Shown: in pieces, positions 35,657 through 43,998 of the stretch
How the letters are laid out: every line of letters begins with the position of its first letter
Position numbering within the stretch: the first letter of the stretch is position 1
From: JANWYT01 sp034437555
GTDB lineage: Bacteria; Chloroflexota; Anaerolineae; Aggregatilineales; Phototrophicaceae
Assembly: GCA_034437555.1 (NCBI GenBank)
Contig: DAOTTQ010000029.1
Coordinates: 124,001-188,000, forward strand
Direction: 5' to 3'
DNA length: 64,000 bases
Program-made: the position numbers and the translations under genes
Notes under the pieces: model-generated
The model's input: only the letters and a program-made list of their open reading frames with translations
Told to the model about the DNA's origin: nothing
The model's database searches: none

Positions 35657-37138
35657 CTAACGCATATCTTGAAGAATGAGGTCGCTGGCAACCTTACCCG
35701 ATAACATGACCATAGGAACACCGCCCCCAGGGTGTGTTGTGCCTCCTGCAAAGTAAAGCCCTTTAACCTCTTTGGAGCGATTGTGGGGGCGCAAAAACGC
35801 CGTGAACTTTTTGTTTGCGCTGGGACCATACAATGCGCCGCGCCATGCGCCACTCATGGTTTCCAGGTCATTAGGGGTGAGAATACGCTCACAGGCAATG
35901 TGTGAACGAATGTCTATGCCAAAACTTGCCATTTTTTCTAGTACAAGGTCACGGTAGGCGTGCTTTTGTGCTTCCCAATTATAATCGGGCGTGAGTGCGG
36001 GCGCGTTGACCATCACAAACCAATTTTCCGTGCCTTCGGGGGCGTGGGAAGGGTCGCTTTTGCTAGTAATGCTGACGTAAACAGTGGGATTGTCGGATGG
36101 GATGAGCTGCTTGAAAATGGCATTGAACTCGGCTTGATAATCATTGCTAAAAAAGATGTTGTGATGAGCCAACGTTGGATAAGGCTTTTTAACGCCCAAG
36201 AGCATGATGAATCCCGAGCATGAAGGCTCATAATGAGTGACACGGTTAAGCGTGTTAGGACGAATTGCATCTTTGGGCAAAAGGTGATTATACGTGGTGG
36301 CAACATCAACATTAGATACAACCACATCGGCAGGATAGAACGTGCCGTCTTGGGTGATTACCCCCGTAACATGCCCATTTTCTAGGGTAATTTTGGCAGT
36401 AGGCGTGTTTGTGTGGATGATAACGCCTAGCTCAAGAGCAAGCTTTTCTAGGGCTTGGGCGATGCTATAGACACCGCCTTTGGGATACCACACACCACCG
36501 TTAAGTTCGACATGCGCGATCACATTGAGCGTTGCTGGGGCTTGATAAGGGCTGCCACCCACATAAGTGGCAAAACGCCCTAATAACTGGCGCAAGTGGG
36601 GAGACTTAACAAAGGAACGAATGGCACTATCCATTGTACGGAATGGGTCTGCGCCTAGCCATTCATGCACAGGTACTTTGGCAAAACTGGCAGGCGTGGG
36701 CGGATTGTCATAAATAAAGACACGCCCTGTAATGCGGTGAATACGGGCGGCATAACTAAGATAGGCAAGATAGCCCTCAACGTCACGCTCATCAATTGCT
36801 GTAATCGCTTGGGACATGCGCGGTAAATCGCTGTAGGCATTAAAGATTGTGCCGTCGGTGTAAAAATAGCGCGTGAGAGGGTCTATGGGCAAGAATGTGA
36901 GGTAATCTTCAAGGTTTCGTCCCGCTAACGTGAACAAATCCTCAAAGACGTGGCGCATGGTAATTACAGAGGGACCCGTGTCCCATCGGTAGCCCGCATC
37001 TTCAAACTGATACATTTTGCCCCCAACGATGGGGTTTTTCTCTAGCATGGTGACGTTAAAACCAGCACAGCGAAGGCGAATGGCACTGCTTAGTCCGCCG
37101 ATGCCTGCGCCAATGATGAGAGCGTTTTTGGGTGTCAT
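35657..37138 (-). CDS. CrtI-family FAD-dependent carotenoid desaturase/oxygenase
   Basis: A 493-residue protein starting at ATG 37138, which overlaps the GT2 stop by 4 nt (ATGA). The frame is open 122 codons further but that part is only a shadow of the GT2 gene. The N-terminus has the FAD dinucleotide fold IIGAGIGGLSSAIRL, followed by WDTGPSVITM. The C-terminus has the CrtI signature LRPHNRSKEVKGLYFAGG and THPGGGVPMVMLSG. As neighbour of cruF and a glycosyltransferase, it may be a CrtD-type 3',4'-desaturase or an end-group oxidase rather than the primary phytoene desaturase, which is next to crtB. This is inferred from context. Confidence 0.85.
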   Translation of the reverse strand: MTPKNALIIGAGIGGLSSAIRLRCAGFNVTMLEKNPIVGGKMYQFEDAGYRWDTGPSVITMRHVFEDLFTLAGRNLEDYLTFLPIDPLTRYFYTDGTIFNAYSDLPRMSQAITAIDERDVEGYLAYLSYAARIHRITGRVFIYDNPPTPASFAKVPVHEWLGADPFRTMDSAIRSFVKSPHLRQLLGRFATYVGGSPYQAPATLNVIAHVELNGGVWYPKGGVYSIAQALEKLALELGVIIHTNTPTAKITLENGHVTGVITQDGTFYPADVVVSNVDVATTYNHLLPKDAIRPNTLNRVTHYEPSCSGFIMLLGVKKPYPTLAHHNIFFSNDYQAEFNAIFKQLIPSDNPTVYVSITSKSDPSHAPEGTENWFVMVNAPALTPDYNWEAQKHAYRDLVLEKMASFGIDIRSHIACERILTPNDLETMSGAWRGALYGPSANKKFTAFLRPHNRSKEVKGLYFAGGTTHPGGGVPMVMLSGKVASDLILQDMR

Positions 37139-38259
37139 GATGGGGTATCCTTTTGGGCTTGTAAGATGCGCCCTTTCCAGCGTGCGCCCCCTGTAAAGTG
37201 CCAATAGAGGGACTGAAAAGCGATGCGCGTCATGAGTAGTACAGAGAGGGGCATTAGGAGGGCATCTTGGGTGCGTTGGCGGGTAAATGATGCGGTTAGG
37301 GCGCGAACTAGGATACCTAATGCAAGCAACAGAAAGCCCGTAAGGTGAAGGGTGGGCGTAAAGAGCCACATGAGGGGCAGGAGAAAGAGCACCCAATGAA
37401 ATAGTGTGGCTATCAAGAGCGCGATAACGCTGTTGCCATAACCCGCTAAAATGTTTTTCGCATAGCCATCTCGAACGCTTACCCAACTGTCGTACATACG
37501 ACACTGAATAAGCTGATTGCCGTCTGCCATGCGGAGCGATGCCCCATGTGATTTTGCGATGCGTGCGAGTGATACGTCATCCAAGACGTTATTAGCGACA
37601 GCACGATGCCCACCAATGCGCTCGTAGGCATTTCGCTTCCATGCCATACACTGACCATTGGCGGCTGCAAACGCTGAAAATGGGGTGTAGTGCGTCATGA
37701 CGATGGGTAAGTAGCCCAAGACGACAAAACCCATCAAGGGTACAACCAGGCGTTCTGCCCATGTGTGGGTTTCTTGGGTTGTCCACACGGTGTAAAGGTC
37801 AACATTAGCGAGTTGCACAGAGGTGATTAGCGCGTTAAGGGCGTGGGGCTGCCAGCATGTGTCGGCATCTGTGAACACTAAAATATCACCACGTGCTACC
37901 TGTGATAATTGATAGCACGCCCAATTTTTACCAAACCAGCCGTTTGGCAATGCTTCCCCGTTGATAATGCGAAAGCGAACATCCCCGTTGCTGGCGTTTT
38001 CTGTAATGGAAAGTGTGTTATCTGTGGAATGGTCATTCAGCACGATAAGCTCAAAATTGGGGTAATCTTGGGCGAGTAGGCGTGTGACTGTTTGGCTGAT
38101 AACGTTTGCTTCGTTACGCGCAGGCACAAGCACAGATACAAGAGGTGCATTGGTGATAACGTCAGTGGGGTGTAAGCGTGGCATAATAAGCACATTCATT
38201 ATGGCAAGACACGCAATAACGACCAATGCACCACTGATAAAAATAAGCAAAACATCCAT
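37135..38259 (-). CDS. GT2 glycosyltransferase, CruG/CrtQ-like (carotenoid glycosylation)
   Basis: A 374-residue membrane-associated family 2 glycosyltransferase. An N-terminal membrane segment precedes the GT-A domain (LNDHSTDNT, the DxD motif TDADT, and the acceptor-site acid in VLDDVSLARI). Three or so hydrophobic segments form the C-terminus. The layout fits the GTs that add a sugar to hydroxylated carotenoid end groups. Location between a PlsY-like acyltransferase and a CrtI-family gene, with cruF two genes upstream, supports that role. The sugar and acceptor are unknown. Starts 1 nt after the upstream stop. Confidence 0.8.
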   Translation of the reverse strand: MDVLLIFISGALVVIACLAIMNVLIMPRLHPTDVITNAPLVSVLVPARNEANVISQTVTRLLAQDYPNFELIVLNDHSTDNTLSITENASNGDVRFRIINGEALPNGWFGKNWACYQLSQVARGDILVFTDADTCWQPHALNALITSVQLANVDLYTVWTTQETHTWAERLVVPLMGFVVLGYLPIVMTHYTPFSAFAAANGQCMAWKRNAYERIGGHRAVANNVLDDVSLARIAKSHGASLRMADGNQLIQCRMYDSWVSVRDGYAKNILAGYGNSVIALLIATLFHWVLFLLPLMWLFTPTLHLTGFLLLALGILVRALTASFTRQRTQDALLMPLSVLLMTRIAFQSLYWHFTGGARWKGRILQAQKDTPS

Positions 38260-38260
38260 G

Positions 38261-38860
38261 CTATTTACCTAAAAAGGGCAACCAACGCTGAAACGTGGGC
38301 GGTTTCGAGAGACTTTGGCGATGCTTAAAAGCGAGGATGAGAAAATTGCCTAGCCAAAGGCTAAGAATGGGGGCGGTGGGACGTGTGACGAGTAGATAAA
38401 GCAAAATGCTTATCATCACAAACATGACAACCCAATCGCTTTCTTTGATGCTTTTATACCAAAATGCCAGCATGAGACCCAAAACAATGGGTACTTCGAA
38501 CCATGTGATGGCTGTCCATACGCCGCCTGTGATAGCAACCGCTTTTCCACCCTTAAACCCTAAGAAAGGCGAGAATGCGTGTCCTGCAATCGCTGCAATG
38601 CCCACAGGAACAATACGCATGTCTTGCCAGCCCAAACCCCAATAAGCAACGGCAACCGGCAACGCGCCCTTAAGGGCATCGGCAACAACACCCACAATGT
38701 ACCAAAAACGACTGCCTGTAGCGCGGTAAAGGTTGGTTGCACCGGGGTTGCCATCACTAAATTGGCGAATATCCACGCGAAAGAGAACGCGCCCTATCAC
38801 AAGCGAATAAGGCATGGCAGACACGAAAAATGAAATGAGCGTAAAGAGTATAACGTCCAC
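38261..38860 (-). CDS. PlsY-like acyl-phosphate acyltransferase
   Basis: About 199 residues from a GTG at 38860, directly after the cruF stop; the frame runs to 38926 but that is inside cruF. Five or so membrane helices and the PlsY motifs are seen: DGNPGATNLYR, DALKGALPVA, and GHAFSPFLGFKGGKAVA. The C-terminal RH-x2-N motif is weak (KHRQSLS). PlsY normally acylates glycerol-3-phosphate with acyl-phosphate in phospholipid synthesis. Being inside a carotenoid operon, next to a glycosyltransferase, it may instead acylate a carotenoid glycoside. That is a guess from position. Confidence 0.82.
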   Translation of the reverse strand: MDVILFTLISFFVSAMPYSLVIGRVLFRVDIRQFSDGNPGATNLYRATGSRFWYIVGVVADALKGALPVAVAYWGLGWQDMRIVPVGIAAIAGHAFSPFLGFKGGKAVAITGGVWTAITWFEVPIVLGLMLAFWYKSIKESDWVVMFVMISILLYLLVTRPTAPILSLWLGNFLILAFKHRQSLSKPPTFQRWLPFLGK

Positions 38861-38861
38861 G

Positions 38862-39644
38862 TTAGGCTTGCCTTCGATAGCGTAAAACCGCCCATAGCAT
38901 GATTGCGCCCATGCCCAAAGAGCCAAAGAGTGCAGGCGCGGGTTGTCCCCAGAAAACAGCTAACCCCACACTTTGTAAAAACCACACACACGCATAAACC
39001 ACCGCTAAAGGGATAACGGGGAGTGAGGCGGGATTAATAAGCCATGTCACTAAAAATGAGACTAACAACCATCCGCCATAGTTAATGAAGGGGATACCAA
39101 AATAGCCCCCTTCGGGGTTTGCCCACACCCAAAAATTCCAACCGACCATTTGAGGGTCTAGGAACAAGTCCCATGCGGTAAGGGCAAGTGCGCTAACGCC
39201 TGCTACAAGCACGCGCCCGCGCCACCCGCTAACGTCCCCCGTGATGACTTGTGCTAAAGCCCACGACGAGGGCAAGAGCATAAACCATGCCAATGGAATA
39301 AGCGCAGGAACGCCCCATATTTGGGGCTGAAGCACATCTGTGTAGTGGTATTCACCAAAGGGCAAGCCCGTTTTGGAGCCAATTGCTTCTGCGAGCCAAG
39401 TTAGCACCCCTACAATCAGCAACATACGGAAGGTTTTGGTGATGCCCCATCGTGTTTGGACGATGTAAAAGACTGCGATGGCTTGAGCAATGGCAGCAAT
39501 CGTAATGGCGACAGGAATAACGCTTTCCCCGATTGTCCAATAGGCAATGGGAAACAGAATCATTGTTAGTAGCCACACGCCAATCAGCGTATAAGCACGA
39601 CTATCATCACGAGAGAAGGTAAATTTTGAGAGAAGTGCGCTCAT
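38862..39644 (-). CDS. cruF: CruF-type carotenoid 1',2'-hydratase
   Basis: A 260-residue polytopic membrane protein of the carotenoid biosynthesis family that includes CruF and archaeal bisanhydrobacterioruberin hydratase. Conserved features: EAIGSKTGLPFGEYHYTD, a VPALIPLAWFM helix, WDLFLDPQMVGWNFWVW, and GIPFINYGGW. CruF adds water across the 1',2' double bond of an acyclic psi end group, giving the hydroxyl that is later glycosylated. Its ATG overlaps the upstream stop by 4 nt. Confidence 0.88.
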   Translation of the reverse strand: MSALLSKFTFSRDDSRAYTLIGVWLLTMILFPIAYWTIGESVIPVAITIAAIAQAIAVFYIVQTRWGITKTFRMLLIVGVLTWLAEAIGSKTGLPFGEYHYTDVLQPQIWGVPALIPLAWFMLLPSSWALAQVITGDVSGWRGRVLVAGVSALALTAWDLFLDPQMVGWNFWVWANPEGGYFGIPFINYGGWLLVSFLVTWLINPASLPVIPLAVVYACVWFLQSVGLAVFWGQPAPALFGSLGMGAIMLWAVLRYRRQA

Positions 39645-40627
39645 TTTAATAACATTCCTAGATCGCCGACAACTTCTAAGCCAGCGTTGCGCCCTGTATC
39701 TTGATAAATGAGTGTTTTTCTAAAGCCATCAAGACGATTTAGCTGAACGTTGACGGTGGCTTTCATGGTTTCGTCTACGCGCTTTTGCATCTCGGTTCGC
39801 TCAGGGCTTTTGAGGGTTGCGCCCTCGGCACGGGTGGCACGGATAATGAGTTCGTGTGTGCGGTTATACGAAGTCCAGTTGACCGTTTCGTCATTAACGC
39901 GCAACGTATCCACTTTTGCACCGTTGTAGGTGGCAAAGCGGTATAACAGTCCTTCATGACGGAAGGCGACAATGAAGCCAGGAAATGTACGACCAAAGTT
40001 AGGAATAACTGCGATAGAAGCGGAAAGAGATGTGCCGAGCGTACTGAAATGGTTGGTCTGCATCCAAACATAGCCACTAGGAAAGTTTGTTCCCCAGTCT
40101 TTTTCTATGTAACCGCGCCCTCCTGTAAAATCAATTTCTTGCCCATAGATATTGAGTGCCCCTATAATGCGGTGGTCAAAGCTAACGATGCCATGATTAC
40201 ACTCTAAGAAGGGCAACCAGCCAAAATAGCCCATAATGCCCGGTGACAAAGGGTGGATGGGCATGGGAGTCATATCCTCAAACCGCACATCACCGCTAAT
40301 TTTGCCCACTTCGTCATTGATACTGAGGCTAAAGCCTGTTTCTGTGAAGTGATTGTGGGCAATTTGTACATCAAAAGCATTGGGCTTGGCGTAAAACGTG
40401 GGGTAACTGTGATAGAACGCTTTGCCCTTTGTGCCATCTAAAACTTGAACAAAGCTGTGCGTATCTTTTGGGTTTTGCGTGATGAACACGCCAGGAATGA
40501 AGGCAAAAGCGTGGCGTTCATCAGCACTCACCAGCTTATAGTACCACCCCTCAAAGAAGGGGGCGGATTTGCCATGACCGTGATACCAATTGGGGTTAAT
40601 GCGTGTTTGCAGGAAACCTTGTGTCAT
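39641..40627 (-). CDS. Tocopherol cyclase-like (lipocalin-type) protein
   Basis: A 328-residue protein, no signal or membrane segments. FEGWYYK (25-31) near the start and GYIEKDWG (172-179) with FPSGYVWMQTNHF resemble tocopherol cyclase, and more remotely the CrtC hydratase, both lipocalin-like enzymes of isoprenoid chemistry. Tocopherol cyclase closes the chromanol ring of methylated phytylquinols. No other tocopherol genes (for example hppD or the prenyltransferase) are in the window. A carotenoid hydratase or cyclase role is therefore an equal possibility. Starts 4 nt after the hydrolase stop. Confidence 0.75.
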   Translation of the reverse strand: MTQGFLQTRINPNWYHGHGKSAPFFEGWYYKLVSADERHAFAFIPGVFITQNPKDTHSFVQVLDGTKGKAFYHSYPTFYAKPNAFDVQIAHNHFTETGFSLSINDEVGKISGDVRFEDMTPMPIHPLSPGIMGYFGWLPFLECNHGIVSFDHRIIGALNIYGQEIDFTGGRGYIEKDWGTNFPSGYVWMQTNHFSTLGTSLSASIAVIPNFGRTFPGFIVAFRHEGLLYRFATYNGAKVDTLRVNDETVNWTSYNRTHELIIRATRAEGATLKSPERTEMQKRVDETMKATVNVQLNRLDGFRKTLIYQDTGRNAGLEVVGDLGMLLK

Positions 40628-40631
40628 AAGA

Positions 40632-41462
40632 CTAACCTATCTTTTGGGCGAATATGTTAAGATGTTCTTGAACTAATTGCCAACTGGCTAGTGTGGCATC
40701 GGTGAGATTGTGTGTGCCGTCTATTTCATCATAGCGCACTTGCTTAAAGCGCGTGGAGAATTGGCGTGTGAGGGTGGGCATGACAAGTTCATCTTGTAAG
40801 CCCTGAAGAATATTTACGGGGCAGGACACACTTGGGGCAACAGTATAGGCGCGTTCTCCTACGGTGCGAATGTGACTAAACATTTTGACGGGAACGGCAA
40901 ACTCAATGATAGCGCGTTGTGTTTCAGGGTCGTCTAGGTCGGCTTGGGGCAAAAAGCCCTTCATGCCCTTACGCATGCTCTCATCTTTAAAGTCGGGCTT
41001 AAATAGCTTAAAGGGCTTAAACTGCGGAATAGCATATTGAAGGACGGGTAAGGAGTGCCACAGTATATGATTTAGCTTCCAAAAGGGCGCAAGCAAGTAA
41101 AGTGCTTCTATTTTATGCTTACTGGCGAGTTGTGTAGCCAGCGCGCCTCCCATAGATAGCCCCACAATGATAACGCGCTGATGAAATTTTTTAAGGTTAA
41201 GCAGAGCTTGTTCAACACCCGTAAACCAATCTTGGTGTGTGCGCGTGGGGAGCGAGTCTATTTCTTCACCAAAGCCACTTAGTAGGGGCGCATGAACTGT
41301 CCACCCGTGTTCATAGAGCGTTGTTGCGACGGGGCGCATCTCTAACGGTGTGCCGGGGAAGCCGTGAATCAGTAATGCGGCAATGTCGCGTGTTCCTTGC
41401 CATGTAAAGGTGCGGTGTTCATCTGTTTGGAATGCAAGGCTGAAAGAGGGCATGCTTGCCAT
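40632..41462 (-). CDS. Alpha/beta hydrolase (lipase/carboxylesterase-like)
   Basis: A 276-residue soluble serine hydrolase: oxyanion strand LLIHGFPGTP, nucleophile GLSMGG, Asp in LQGLQDELV and His in DGTHNLTD. It looks like monoacylglycerol-lipase or carboxylesterase Est30 types. First gene of the seven-gene minus-strand carotenoid operon; it may process an acyl ester made or used by the pathway, but no substrate is indicated. Confidence 0.85.
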   Translation of the reverse strand: MASMPSFSLAFQTDEHRTFTWQGTRDIAALLIHGFPGTPLEMRPVATTLYEHGWTVHAPLLSGFGEEIDSLPTRTHQDWFTGVEQALLNLKKFHQRVIIVGLSMGGALATQLASKHKIEALYLLAPFWKLNHILWHSLPVLQYAIPQFKPFKLFKPDFKDESMRKGMKGFLPQADLDDPETQRAIIEFAVPVKMFSHIRTVGERAYTVAPSVSCPVNILQGLQDELVMPTLTRQFSTRFKQVRYDEIDGTHNLTDATLASWQLVQEHLNIFAQKIG

Positions 41463-41679
41463 GAAAGAGACCCTTTAGGCTAATGTTGCTACAAAACGTT
41501 ATTGATGAGCTAAACATAACGCAATTAAATGAGACCTGACTTAAACCAAGCGGTAAAATCGACATTTGCTTATAAGCTTCTTAAATATGCCTCACCATTT
41601 ATTTAGGAGGGCTAACTATTCTTAAACGTGTATCAGGATTTATTTCAGTTAATGTGCGAAGTTGTGACGGGAAAATATA
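41463..41679. promoter_or_regulatory. Divergent intergenic region between two carotenoid-cluster units
   Basis: A 217-nt AT-rich region between divergent transcription units, so both promoters should be here. No consensus -35/-10 pair is obvious. A 10-bp perfect palindrome GCTTATAAGC lies near 41572-41581. A strong AGGAGGG at 41605-41611 has no ATG, GTG or TTG at proper spacing; an ATT at 41618 opens a 20-codon frame whose TAA overlaps the next gene's ATG. Confidence 0.4.
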
Positions 41680-42312
41680 ATGCCATCTGCGTTAATATGG
41701 GGTGCTTCTGGTGGGATGGGGCGTGCGCTTGTACGCGAACTTAAGACAAAGAGCTGGCAAGTTTTTGGTGCGGGGCGTACCACGTCAAATATTCCTGACG
41801 AAGCAGACCTTGCGGTTCACTTTGATGCGGACTATGAGCATAGCTTTGAGTCGGTGGTGATGCGCGTTGCACAAGAAACAACCGAGCTGGACTTGATGGT
41901 TTATGCGGTAGGTGAACTGGCGTATGATAAACTAGAGGGCATGGGGCAAGACGGCTGGAATAAAACACTCCGTTCTAACTTGACGGGTGCCTATTTGGCA
42001 AGTTTTTATAGCCTAAACCTACTAAAGGAGGGAGCGCACAGCGTTTATATTGGTGCGTATCTTGAACATTTACGCCTGCCAAAAATGGGCGCATACGTGG
42101 CTGCAAAAGCAGGCTTACAAGAATTAGTAACTGTGCTACAAAAGGAAAACCGTAAGCACAAGTTCACGTTGGTTAGACCTGGTCCGGTAGATACCCCATT
42201 CTGGGAGCAAGTGGCATTAAAACTGCCGAGCGACGCAAAAACCCCTGAAGTGTTGGCGCAAGCCATTATTTCGCATATAGAATCTGGTGCATCTGGAGAA
42301 CTGAACTTGTAG
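41680..42312 (+). CDS. Short-chain dehydrogenase/reductase
   Basis: A 210-residue classical-type SDR: Rossmann motif GASGGMGRAL (9-18), a YAVGEL segment in place of NNAG, and the catalytic pair in YVAAKAGL (YxxxK). The PGPVDTPFW loop follows the catalytic region. It should use NAD(P)H on a hydroxyl or carbonyl group. Short for the family. It precedes crtI-crtB but is separated by about 150 nt; membership in the pathway is unproven. Confidence 0.85.
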   Translation: MPSALIWGASGGMGRALVRELKTKSWQVFGAGRTTSNIPDEADLAVHFDADYEHSFESVVMRVAQETTELDLMVYAVGELAYDKLEGMGQDGWNKTLRSNLTGAYLASFYSLNLLKEGAHSVYIGAYLEHLRLPKMGAYVAAKAGLQELVTVLQKENRKHKFTLVRPGPVDTPFWEQVALKLPSDAKTPEVLAQAIISHIESGASGELNL

Positions 42313-42408
42313 GATTTGACGACACGCCTATTCTTACTGATATGATGTGACGTTTGGTGTGCTTATTGATGAGGCTAAGGTGCTAATAACCTTCTCATTA
42401 TCGCTTTA

Positions 42409-42428
42409 CCCAAGCCTATGGGCTTGGG
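42409..42428 (+). other. Hairpin upstream of crtI
   Basis: CCCAAGCC and GGCTTGGG form a perfect 8-bp stem with a TATG loop, 38 nt before the crtI start. No T-run follows, so a leader structure or a weak terminator of the SDR gene are both possible. Confidence 0.45.
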
Positions 42429-42465
42429 GTTATAACAATGGTGTACTTATCTTGTGGAGGTCGCA

Positions 42466-43998
42466 ATGTCTAAAGTTGTTGTTATTGGTAGTGGTTTTGG
42501 GGGGCTTGGAGCTGCCATTCGTTTGGCTGCTAAGGGTCATGAAGTTGAGGTTTTTGAAAAGCGTGATAAACCTGGTGGTCGGGCTTATGTGTACGAAATC
42601 AATGGGTTTAAGTTTGATGGGGGACCTACAGTCATTACAGCTCCTTTTATGTTTGATGATTTGTGGGCGGCGGCAGGCAAACGCCGTGAAGACTACTTTG
42701 AACTTGTGCCATGTGACCCCTTTTACCGCATCTTTGACTGGAATAAGAACTATTTTGACTATAACGGCAATGAGGAGTTTATCCTTAGCCAGATAGAAAA
42801 ATGGAATCCTTCGGATAAAGAGGGCTATCGCCGTTTTATGGCAACCACAAAGGACATTTTCCAAAAGGGGTTTATTGAACTGGCAGACAAGCCCTTCTTG
42901 AACTTTACCGATATGCTAAAGGTTGCGCCTGATTTGATTCGTTTGCAATCCTATAAGAGCGTTTATCAGTATGCATCACAGTTCATTCAAAGCGATTTCT
43001 TGCGCCGTTGCTTCTCGTTTCATCCATTGTTGATTGGTGGCAACCCGTTTGATGCACCCTCTATTTACGCGATGATTCACTACCTGGAGCGCGAGTGGGG
43101 GATTCATTATGCTATCGGTGGTACGGGTGCCATTGTGAACGGTATGGTGCGCTTACTTGAAGACTTGGGCGGAAAAATCCGTTTAAGCACAGAAGTAGAT
43201 GAAATTTTGACGAAGGGCAAGCGTGCTACGGGTATTCGCTTAAAAGACGGTAGCATAGAAACTGCCGATAATGTGGTGGCGAATGCCGATGTGGGCTTTG
43301 TGTATGACAACATGATTAACAAGAACAGCCAAAGCCTTTACTCTCGTACTAAAATGAGCCTGATGAAGTATAGCATGTCGCTGTTTGTGATTTACTTTGG
43401 TACAAAGAAGAAATACCGCGACGTGGGACTAAAACACCATAACATCATTTTGAGTGAACGCTATAAGGGGTTGCTTTCTGATATTTTTAACAAGCAACAC
43501 CTTTCAGAAGACTTCTCGTTGTATTTGCATATGCCCTCATTCACAGACCCCTCTATTGCACCTGATGGCTGTGAGAACTTCTATGTGTTGTCGCCTGTGC
43601 CTCATTTGGGGTCGGGTATTGATTGGACGAAGGCAGCTAAGCCTTATCGTGATGCCATCATGCAGTTCTTAGAGGACAATTATTTGCCTGACTTGCAAGA
43701 GAACATCATTGCCGAACACTATATAGACCCCTTGCACTTTAAGAACGAACTCAATAGCCGTATGGGGGCTGCGTTTAGTGTGCAACCTGTGCTGACACAA
43801 TCGGCATGGTTTAGACCGCATAACCGCAGTGAAGATTTTGAAAACTTGTACTTTGTGGGCGCAGGAACACACCCGGGCGCGGGGCTTCCGGGCGTGCTGT
43901 CCTCCTCGATTATTGTGGAGGATTTGATTGGTTCGGCGCAAACTGGTGTTGCTTATACACCTGGTTCTACTGCCCCTAATGTTGAGCCTGTTGTATGA
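42466..43998 (+). CDS. crtI: Phytoene desaturase
   Basis: A 510-residue FAD enzyme. ATG 42466 is preceded by GGAGG at 5 nt; a GTG 12 nt upstream overlaps that site. N-terminal FAD motif VVVIGSGFGGLGAAIRLA and GGRAYVYEINGFKFDGGPT, C-terminal signature FRPHNRSEDFENLYFVG and GTHPGAGLPGVLSS. CrtI converts phytoene to lycopene or an intermediate. Its 4-nt overlap with crtB makes this the best candidate for the primary desaturase among the three CrtI-family genes here. Confidence 0.93.
   Translation: MSKVVVIGSGFGGLGAAIRLAAKGHEVEVFEKRDKPGGRAYVYEINGFKFDGGPTVITAPFMFDDLWAAAGKRREDYFELVPCDPFYRIFDWNKNYFDYNGNEEFILSQIEKWNPSDKEGYRRFMATTKDIFQKGFIELADKPFLNFTDMLKVAPDLIRLQSYKSVYQYASQFIQSDFLRRCFSFHPLLIGGNPFDAPSIYAMIHYLEREWGIHYAIGGTGAIVNGMVRLLEDLGGKIRLSTEVDEILTKGKRATGIRLKDGSIETADNVVANADVGFVYDNMINKNSQSLYSRTKMSLMKYSMSLFVIYFGTKKKYRDVGLKHHNIILSERYKGLLSDIFNKQHLSEDFSLYLHMPSFTDPSIAPDGCENFYVLSPVPHLGSGIDWTKAAKPYRDAIMQFLEDNYLPDLQENIIAEHYIDPLHFKNELNSRMGAAFSVQPVLTQSAWFRPHNRSEDFENLYFVGAGTHPGAGLPGVLSSSIIVEDLIGSAQTGVAYTPGSTAPNVEPVV

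Noticed and set aside
37139..37504. N-terminal extension of 122 codons on the CrtI-family frame
   Set aside because: It lies wholly inside the GT2 gene, has no CrtI similarity, and the ATG at 37138 has the FAD motif close behind and an ATGA overlap with GT2.
42347..42796. Plus-strand frame overlapping the crtI start
   Set aside because: It covers the well-supported crtI N-terminus in another frame and has low-complexity, non-domain sequence.
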